From: Coptis chinensis
Taxonomy: Eukaryota > Streptophyta > Magnoliopsida > Ranunculales > Ranunculaceae
DNA length: 64,000 nt
NCBI GenBank assembly: GCA_015680905.1
Contig: CM027377.1
Coordinates: 58,301,501 to 58,365,500 of the forward strand
Direction: 5' to 3'
The notes beneath the pieces are model-generated. The model was given only the letters and a program-made list of their open reading frames with translations, was not told the DNA's origin and did no database searches. The position numbers were made by a program, and so were the translations under genes. Positions 56,410 to 64,000 of this stretch are shown here, one piece after another (position 1 is the stretch's first letter; the number at the start of each line of letters is the position of its first letter).

Positions 56410-57370
56410 TAGATCATTCATCATATTGTTGAGGTATGAACAATCATTGTTCATAGTCTAAGAAACAATAGGGGTATGAATAATCATTGCTCATAGTCTA
56501 ATAGGAGTGTGAACAGTAATTGTTCATACTCATGTTGAGGTATGAACAATACTCCCCCAAATAGGTATGAACAATCATTGCTCATAGTCTAAGAAGCAAT
56601 AGGGGTATGAACAATCATTGCTCATAGTCTAATAGGGGTGTGAACAGTGATTGTTCATACTCATGTTGAGGTATGAACAATACTCCCCCAAATAGGTATG
56701 AACAATCATTATAGGTACGAACAGTAATTGTCCATGGCTCATGTTGATGTATGAACAATGATTGTTCGAGATATAAACAATGAATGTTTATACTCCAATA
56801 GGGGTGAACAATGATTGTCCATACTTCTTATTAACCACACATTATGTTGATGTATGAATAGTGATTGTTCATACCCCAAATAGATATGAACAATGATTGT
56901 TCATACTCCAATAGGTGTTCCTACTAACCATACATTATGTTGAGGTATGAACAATGATTGTTCATACTCTAATTGGTGTTCCTACTGACCATACATTATG
57001 TTGAGGTATGAACAGTGATTGTTCATACTCATGTTGAGGTATGAACAATGTGTTCATATGAACAGTGATTGTTCATAACTTCATACCTCATGTTGATGAG
57101 TTATGAACAATCATTGTTCATAGTCCAATAGAAGTATGAACAATAATTATTCATAGTTCAATAATGGTATAAACAATATGATTGCTCAGTATGAACAATG
57201 ATTGTTCATATTCCAATAAGAGTTCTCACTGATCATTTCTAATGTTGTTGAAATATGAACAATCATTTTCATACCCTTATTGGACTGTCAACTGTTCACA
57301 GTCCAATAGGGGTATGAACAATGATTGTTTAGTATGAACAATGATTGCTTATAGTCCAATATGAGTTCTC
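56410..57370. repeat. Minisatellite built on a short palindrome (TATGAACAAT / ATTGTTCATA)
   Basis: Roughly twenty imperfect copies occur of TATGAACAAT, one central base, then ATTGTTCATA. The two 10-base arms are exact reverse complements. Copies are spaced mostly 30-60 bp apart by variable linkers such as 'gtctaataggggt' and 'actcatgttgagg'. Some copies keep only one arm. Confidence 0.9.
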
Positions 57371-59150
57371 ACTGATCATTATATACGTCATTCCATTCTT
57401 CCAAGCCGTCTTTCAATTCCAAACCCCAAAAGGTATATCTTCTATATTCTTTTTCTTTGTTTTAATACTTTTATTAATTTGCTTTACTGGTTTGCATCAC
57501 CCTTCTAATGTTGTTGGTATTTCTGGGAATTCACTGATAATTAATTTAATTGCAGTTAATTCAACGAGTAATTGCTTGGCATATTTCGTAGTTTTTCTTT
57601 ACGTTGATTGATAATAACAAAGAAAATAACCAAGCGGGAGGTTAGAAGTTTCTTGCTGGTATTCTTAGGAAAATAAATTAATTAAAAGAATTGACCTGGG
57701 TAGTATGCAAGATGCAAGGAATTGACAAACCAATGGAATGGTAGTCCATAGAATCAGGATTTATCTAGGTTGTAAGTGTTGGGTTTTTTCTTGATTACAG
57801 GGAATATCTCTTTTTCATTCATTTTGACTTCTATATTTAAGCTTCTTAAATATTTGCAAAATATGAATGGATGCCATGTTTTCCTTGTTTCTTAGTTGGT
57901 TTATTGATGGGATGATGGGAAAGCTTAGCGCTTTGCCGCTATCGCCACGCTCATCGATCGGAATATTAAGGTCAGGATTACTTGTGAGTTATATATTTAC
58001 TACAAGAGTTATTGTTGACTATTCTAGTGTTTTGAGTTCTTCTTTCTTCATGCTATGTTAGGTTTTTGAACTTTGTTTCTGACTTTGAGCGGTATTAATC
58101 ACAATATAGATGGAATATCAAAAGTATTTGTTGAAATGTTTATAGACCTCCCCGTAAGAAATGTACACTACTATTTTGGGCTTATATTGAAATGGTTTCA
58201 ATAAATCATTAATGGCCAATAAGATTGTTTATTTGGGTAGTGCGTTGTTGGTTTCTTACCATGGTTTGTAAATGCATTGTTTTGGTTTAAGTTGGGTTTA
58301 ATATGCGAGGTTTAATTTGCTAAGTTTTTGGATGACAAAACTAATGGGTTGTGATAAGATTGACAATAGATGTACAAGGTTGGACCACTGTACCCTTTAT
58401 GTGTTAATTAGTTGGTTACTTAGCTTTGGCTTCTTATTAGCATGAGGTGGATTTTAGGTAAGTAGTTCACAACTCTTTTGAACCGAGAACTTGTATTTGG
58501 AACTCACTAGGTTAACACCTCTTACTTATGCATCTTAGCATGTATGCTACCTCTCAAATCTAGTTATTGTTCATAGCTCTTTCGAAATTATATCTTGGCA
58601 ACAAGCTTCTTGCAGTGGTTCTCTTTATAATCTTTCTTGGCTGGACCGTATATGCTCATATCTCCACTGACTTCAAGAAGGCGCTTGAAAAATGGCTACA
58701 TGTGAGTCATCAAAAGATTCCCTTAAATAAAATTTGTGATTTTTGAAAATTTACTCTTTAAACAGATCATGTTCTTCTCTATATTGTTGTCAGTTGCTAT
58801 ACTATATATTTTTGCTATACTAAATGAGGAATGCATGTCTAGGAACTTGAACTCAATTCAAGGCCACAATGGTGGTAGTTTAATAATCCAATCTAATTTA
58901 CTGACTACTTAATATATTTAGAGGACTAGGAATGCTTCTTCAAATGATTATGTGCTGGAGTTTAAGATAGGCAAGTAAAACTATACTACAATGTGATGCA
59001 AAATAATTAGCTAAAACTTTTAGAACTATTAGTCGTCTTCTTGTTGTGTAATACTCGATCAACTTATGATATGTTGCAATGTAGTTAGAAGTAGCAGCTA
59101 TGAGTTGACTTCAAACTCCATTTTGGACATAGTTAGAGTTGGATTTGGGG
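57371..59150. other. Low-copy-looking DNA without an identified gene
   Basis: There are intron-like T-rich stretches and a few short open frames. The best is near 58,570-58,700, where AVVLFIIFLGWTVYAHISTD can be read before a GTGAGT donor-like site. I recognise no protein, so I do not call a gene. Confidence 0.4.
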
Positions 59151-59214
59151 TGGGGTTAGGGTGGTGGTGGTTTGCTGGTGGCTAGTGTGTGCTGGTAGGT
59201 AGTGTGGTGGTGTG

Positions 59215-59258
59215 TGCTGGTAGGTAGTGTGTGGTGGTGAACACACTACCTACCAGCA
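59215..59258. repeat. Perfect 18-bp inverted repeat with 8-base loop
   Basis: Arms 59,215-59,232 ('tgctggtaggtagtgtgt') and 59,241-59,258 are exact reverse complements. A second copy of most of the left arm lies just upstream (59,189-59,205) in a GT-rich stretch. Confidence 0.9.
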
Positions 59259-59269
59259 TGCCGACTTGT

Positions 59270-59600
59270 CAAATGAACTTGATATTGTGTCTAGTTAGTG
59301 CAAGTTTTGTCCAACAATTTTATCCCAATGTCAAATGAACTTCACATTGCATCCAATAAATGCAAATTCTAACTTTTTTCCAATGTCAAACGAATTTGAC
59401 ATTGATTTTATCCAATGTCAATGAATTTGACATTGCGTCTAGTGCAAGTTCATATCCACTAATTTTATTCCAATATCAAATGAACTTGACATTGTGTTCA
59501 ATAAGTGCAAGTTCATGTCCAGTAATTTGTCTCCAATGTCAAATGAACGTGACATTGATATTTTCCAATGTTAGAACTTGACATTGCGTCCACTAACTTT
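59270..59600. repeat. Minisatellite with inverted core (AATGTCAA ... TTGACATT)
   Basis: About four to five units of variable length share 'caatgtcaaatgaacttgac', 'attgcgtcca' and 'gtgcaagttcatgtcc'. Each core has TGTCAA and TTGACA arms around 'atgaac'. Units are degenerate. Confidence 0.8.
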
Positions 59601-60094
59601 AACTCAATGGTGAATAGTTTCAAATTATTTTTCAGGAGAGGATCCCCGTAACCAATAAGATGAAAGTGAATGAATTAGTTTTTTGTCTTAAAATTTGTCA
59701 TAGGGCTTTAAGTAAATTTTTTTCATAGGGTGTTAGTCTACATGAAAATTACTGCTAAAATATATGTCAATAAGCCTAAACACTCACATGAACATTAGCA
59801 AAATTTGTTTATATTTATAGGGCCAATTATTGTTTAAAGGTGAAAATTGTCTTACTTGCATTGTCACTTCTATTGGATTGGATTTTCTTGTTAGTACAAT
59901 TTCTTATACAAGTAGGATTATACAAGTATGTAGCTGATAGTAGCATACATTTCTGACCTTACTCATCCACATAATAGAACGGTTATAACCAACATGTTAT
60001 ATTAATGTGGTGTTTCCAATGATAAACAAATTAGTATGCCACTCACGTGTTCATTTGACTTGGTGGTCATGAACTCCCACTAACTAACGCAATG

Positions 60095-60240
60095 ACAAGT
60101 TCACTAGAGTCAAATTACGATTATGTTTTTGCGTTCAAGTTACCTTATTCCAATCTGTTTATGGCTATATTTCAAAGATTCTTATTCCAATATAGCTTTA
60201 CCAGTTTGCCATCACAAACAACTCGTAATACTAATTCAAT
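60095..60240 (+). repeat. Dispersed direct repeat, copy 1
   Basis: It shares 'caaattacg', 'tatgtttttg', 'ttcaa', 'attcttattccaatatag' and 'tttgccat' in order with 61,880-62,040. It is probably a degenerate local duplication or part of a repeat family. Confidence 0.5.
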
Positions 60241-61859
60241 TCATTTTTTATGTAGTAAACTACAATATGTCATTTGTTCTTGGATACTAAATTATATGCT
60301 ACATGTAGTGGTTCAATTCATTTTTCATGTAGTATACTTAGGGGTGACTTCAGATCGGATCAAGGGCTTTCGGAAAAGAGGCATTTGTTAGAAGAATGAG
60401 AGCTAGGTTGCTAAGCTTTGGAATAAAACTTGTTTTTGGATGATTCAAGTTTATAATTTATGTCCATATTTGTGTAAGTTGTGTGATGGAGGTAATATGT
60501 TGGATAGTTGATGTGGGGTAGAGTTGTAGGTAATCTGGGACTGCGACAACCAAGTAGCTTAGTTTTCTAATGGAAACTTTTCTATTTGTTAGAGGTTACT
60601 TTCGACATGTCAATTGTAATGTCGTAGGTTGGATATCGTGTATCAATTCTTAGATGGAATATGCTATTTAGTATCCAGGACATGTGTGTTATACAAACCA
60701 ATTAGAGGGTTCTGATGTAAATACCATCAGAACTCAGAAGGTCCCTAGGTATTATCTTTGGACCTCTTTTGTTTCTTTTTTAGAAAGTTGTATAGTAAGT
60801 ACCATTTGTTAATGATGTAAACCTTTTGATAGCTATCGGACACAGAAGTATATATTTAATTTGTGTTTTCGGTAATGACTTTGTACGAGGTGCTTGGATG
60901 ATCTGTAATTAGTCGAGACATTCAAATTCTTTGGCATACTAAGTCCTACTATTGTAGTGATCTCATTTTTGTTAATCGGTTATTTAACTGCTTTGGCATT
61001 CGTCGAGATGGTTAAGTAGCTGAGTTAATGACTGAGAAGTATATTGTTTTAATTTTCAAGTTATGATAGGTCTTTTATATTTATGAAATGTTGAAAATAC
61101 AAAGGAGACTCTGCCTAATTTTTTTTTAGAAAAGTCACGTATCTTAGGTATATAATTGTTTTAGATTTGGTGCGTATTTATTGATAGAGCCTTTGTTTTT
61201 TATTTTGATTTACTTTATTTTTTTTAAAGAAATTAGATGGCTGCTCAAGTTAGATTAGGTACAACATAAGTACTCTGCACATGAAAAGAAAATGACAGCT
61301 TAAGTACTCAGCTCATGTTAGATTAGGTAGAACATAAATATTCTGTATTGTATAGTTGACCTTCATAAATCAAATTGTAAACTTGTATTGTTTTCTTTTC
61401 TTATTGGTAATTAACATACATTTGGACTTCATTTGATGGAGACACCCATAAAATAAGAGAAAAGAGAATGAACTTTTTACTAAATTGTAATTAGGCTACT
61501 ACATGCAATGCCATTTGGTAGTCCTAGTATCAAATAATAGCATTTATACTAGGGCCTCATATAGTAGAAAGTAGGACAAGTAAATATGAAAAGAAATGTA
61601 AATCAAAATGCAGAAAAACACAATGTGAGAAGCCCTCGTCTTCTTTCAATCATAATAGCATGTGTCTATGATACAATAAATAGCATATGAGAATCGTGGT
61701 TGACTGGTTGTAACGTAGTTTGGTGTTTCACTCTTGGGTTGCACTTAAGTGTTTAAGTTTGTGTTTCAATGCCTAAACAACATTGTGGTTTGGTTTTTGA
61801 ATCACGGCTATGTTTTTAAATGAAATTTTGACTATATTTGGTACTTAAGTGTTCACATT

Positions 61860-62040
61860 CAAATTACAGGTATGTGTAGTACTTGAGTGTTCACATTCAA
61901 ATTACGGCTATGTTTTTGGGTTCAAATTATCATCGACATATTTCATTATGATGTACGCTTTGTACATCTCTAAAAGACTCTTATTCCAATATAGTTCTAC
62001 ACTTTGCCATTGCTCGCAATACTTATTAAATCCAATATAG
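61860..62040 (+). repeat. Dispersed direct repeat, copy 2, with a short tandem duplication
   Basis: It is the counterpart of 60,095-60,240. At its start 'gtgttcacattcaaattac' occurs twice, about 40 bp apart. Confidence 0.5.
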
Positions 62041-62165
62041 TGATTTAATAGGAGTATGCTACATATAGTGGTTTAATATTAGTATGTTACATCTAGTAGT
62101 TTAATAGGAGTATGCTACATGTAATGGCTTAATTGGAGTATGCTACATCTAATATTTTAATATAA
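62038..62165. repeat. Short tandem repeat, about 30-bp unit
   Basis: Four imperfect units of 'tttaataggagtatgctaca' followed by a variant of 'tctagtg' are seen. Confidence 0.8.
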
Positions 62166-62255
62166 GTTGGTCAATGCATTTGTTCCCTCCGTATCCTCCA
62201 ACAGTCTAACCCGTCCCTCCTTTTACATTTCTTCTTTTATAAACAACATCAACAT

Positions 62256-62280
62256 CTAGGGTTAGGGTTTAGGGTTTTTA
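62256..62280 (+). promoter_or_regulatory. Telo-box-like run (interstitial AGGGTTT repeats)
   Basis: The run 'ctagggttagggtttaggg' contains three successive AGGGTTT-like units (AAACCCT on the other strand). Plant promoters of growth and translation genes often carry such telo-boxes near the transcription start. It lies about 580 bp upstream of the zinc-finger fragment at 62,839. It is too short to be a telomere. Confidence 0.5.
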
Positions 62281-62780
62281 CTTTTTTTTTTTTAAAAAAA
62301 AAAAATCTCAATTATTGCTACTGCATAAGATTCAATGAAGCATAATAAGCACGAAGCAAACATAAGAGCACGTTAATTTTTCAAAAATGAAGGTAATTTT
62401 CCTTTAAATTCATGAGTTTGATTAAGTTTAAGTTTTAAGGGTAAATAAGAGAAAATTTAGAGTTATTGAGTGTCATTCTTCACTTCGAATTTTATCAAGT
62501 ATAAAGAACACGAAGAATTTGATCTTTGAAATGTTAACAGAGATAAATTTTAGTTGAGGATTTTAGTTTATCAAGTATAGAGAGCATGAAAAAATTTGTT
62601 GGTTGTGTGAAGGTTTTCCTTCCTTCATGGATTAGTAATTCTTGAATAATTGAACTTGGTTGAGCTATTGGTCTGAACTAGTCTATTAAGAAGTTTAATT
62701 TCTACATTAGTTGCTGAGACATTTGTTCATTGTTGCTATCTTCATGAGTTTCAAATTGAGAAGTACATGTTTCATTCACG
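62281..62780. other. No gene seen; possible 5' region of the zinc-finger fragment
   Basis: AT-rich DNA with a poly-T/poly-A junction at 62,282-62,305. No recognisable coding sequence before about 62,780. Confidence 0.4.
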
Positions 62781-62838
62781 ACAGGTTGAATGTCAGGTAT
62801 GTGATCAACTTGTACACTGAGCTATTGAGTGCCAATTT

Positions 62839-63230
62839 ATGTACTCTCGCTGTAAAAAAACTACATGTGATGGGATCCGATTGTTGGGCATATCGCAAAC
62901 AACAAACAATCTAGGAAAGAAGTACTTGAAATGCCAGCATGATTCATGTCAAAGTTATTTGCAATGGTTGGATGAAACTGTTTCTGATCAACTTTCTGGA
63001 TCAAGCTCATCAACAAACGAATGCTTTAAGTGTGCTCAGCCAGACCATTGGATGAACGAGTGCCCTTGATAAATTGTGAATGCAATACAAAAGATTGTAA
63101 GGGGAGGAAAACTGTTAAGACTACCAAGTATGGATTAAATGTTGGAGAAAAGTATTTGAAATGCAAGAGCTGCTAGGGATTTCAATGGCTTCGTGATGCA
63201 GTGAAGATGGCATCAAGAAAGAAAACAACC
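62839..63230 (+). pseudogene. GRF / CCHC zinc-finger protein fragment
   Basis: GRF domains bind nucleic acid in topoisomerase 3-alpha and related proteins; some plant proteins combine GRF repeats with a CCHC knuckle. The first frame has CKKTTCDG, then TTNNLGKKYLKC, then CQSYLQWLDE, matching the GRF order (Cys pair, N-x-G-(R/K)-x-(F/Y)-x-x-C, C-x-x-(F/Y)-x-W-x-(D/E)E). It then has the knuckle CFKCAQPDHWMNEC. After a stop, and in another frame, a second GRF-like unit follows: CECNTKDCKGR, GLNVGEKYLKCKSC, a TAG, then GFQWLRDA. The frame change and the TAG suggest a pseudogene, though an unrecognised intron could explain the first of these. The N-terminal part of the protein is not found upstream. 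Confidence 0.6.
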
Positions 63231-63249
63231 AATTTGACTGCGGAACCCA

Positions 63250-64000
63250 TTGTTACACTGAAAATGACTGTCTGAATTTTCAAACCTAAAAATAAATTGA
63301 AAAATGTAATGTGTAATGCAAAGTTCAACTTTGAACTTCTGCATAGTTATAGCTTTGTAAGATGGCTCCTTGTAAGATGTATTATAACATTTTTCTCTCT
63401 TATTATGATTGCAAGTTTTAACTTGGTAAGATGTAACCCGACATTTTTATAATTGCAACTCTATAATGCTCACGATGTATGTATCTGAAGCACTTGACAA
63501 GCGCTTGACAACTTTTTTAAACTGAAGCACTTATCTGTGTCTTTTTGCTCATTTTGCTGTAACTTTTTCGGTAATAGCCCATTTTGTTATGTCTGTTCAA
63601 CCATGCTAGCAGTTAAGATACAATCTGATGTAACACGTTTGCACTGTGAACACATAACAAGTATGAAAATAACCTGTCATAACTCCATAACTCACTTTTT
63701 AACATAAATCTTCTTTACTATATGGAATGCATAATGTAGTGACATATAAAACAAAGTTGCACTAACTAGACGCAATCTCAGGTAGTACGCCGACTTTTTA
63801 AGAAAAATAGTTTGAAATACAATGGTTTTATCATATGATTAAACACAAACTTTTATCATATGATTAAACGCAATCTCAACACCATTTTTGTAGCACTTAA
63901 ATGTATATCAAACTCAGAGTATCATACTATTGAATTATATGTAACTTTGAGTATCATATTGTGAAATATGTGACCAAGTGTAGCATAGTATTGAAGTATT
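63250..64000. other. No gene seen
   Basis: AT-rich DNA. Short direct repeats occur near the end: 'ttttatcatatgattaaac' twice (63,825 and 63,852) and 'tgagtatcat' twice. Confidence 0.5.

Noticed and set aside
56410-57370. CRISPR-like appearance of regularly repeated palindromes
   Set aside because: Spacing and linkers are irregular, there are no cas genes, and the DNA is a plant nuclear sequence.
60092-60391. A 99-residue plus-strand frame
   Set aside because: It spans one copy of a local direct repeat (the other is at 61,880) and has no domain.
62256-62280. Telomeric repeat
   Set aside because: There are only about three degenerate units, far too few for a telomere or a fusion scar; treated as a telo-box-like motif.

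Overview
The window is nuclear DNA of a flowering plant, most likely a eudicot. It is AT-rich, has no operons, and carries plant-type spliced exon fragments (GT...AG introns), plant Ty3 and Ty1 LTR retroelements, a CACTA element, Mutator-like elements and Tourist-like MITEs. Almost everything from 1 to about 52,000 is transposable-element sequence, much of it nested. I find no intact host gene.

Layout. 1-5,400: fragments of Athila-type (Ty3) elements, including an LTR at 3,507-4,824, plus a foldback element. 5,400-16,735: an LTR of a TGTAACGCCC type on the minus strand, split by an Athila-type element with both LTRs (7,062-16,510, target duplication CAATT). 16,736-20,828: part of a second Athila-type element on the minus strand. 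20,829-26,800: an older related element on the minus strand, interrupted by a 2.57-kb solo LTR (23,995-26,565, duplication AAACT). 26,800-37,728: repeats and the 3' part of another Athila-like element on the plus strand, interrupted by a 5.39-kb CACTA transposon (32,244-37,633, duplication AAA). 37,729-38,830: the LTR of that element. 38,834-51,990: a Ty1/copia element on the minus strand, split by a MITE, a MULE, a solo LTR and a 6.9-kb Ty3 element with long LTRs. 52,382-53,818: an intronless DnaJ (type I Hsp40) pseudogene broken by a MITE. 54,729-55,816: a second MULE of the same family. 56,400-64,000: low-copy-looking DNA with several minisatellites and a GRF/CCHC zinc-finger gene fragment near 62,800-63,230.

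The most interesting object is the CACTA element. It has clear CACTACACCA termini and many AACGCTTAAAAAGCGTT-type subterminal repeats, and no transposase that I can see. It carries, all on the plus strand and with introns kept, exon fragments that I recognise as mitochondrial nucleoside diphosphate kinase (NDPK3-like), a subtilisin-propeptide-like inhibitor (SPI-1-like, I9), the DNA-binding region of DNA ligase 1, and the ER J-protein ERdj2/Sec63. It is a gene-capturing 'Pack-CACTA' with at least four donors. Other points of interest are two MULE copies with perfect 9-bp target duplications, LTRs with TA...CA ends, two nearby minisatellites built on short palindromes, and a retroelement-encoded protein with a duplicated SUMO-interaction-like motif. 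All identifications are by eye; no database search was run.
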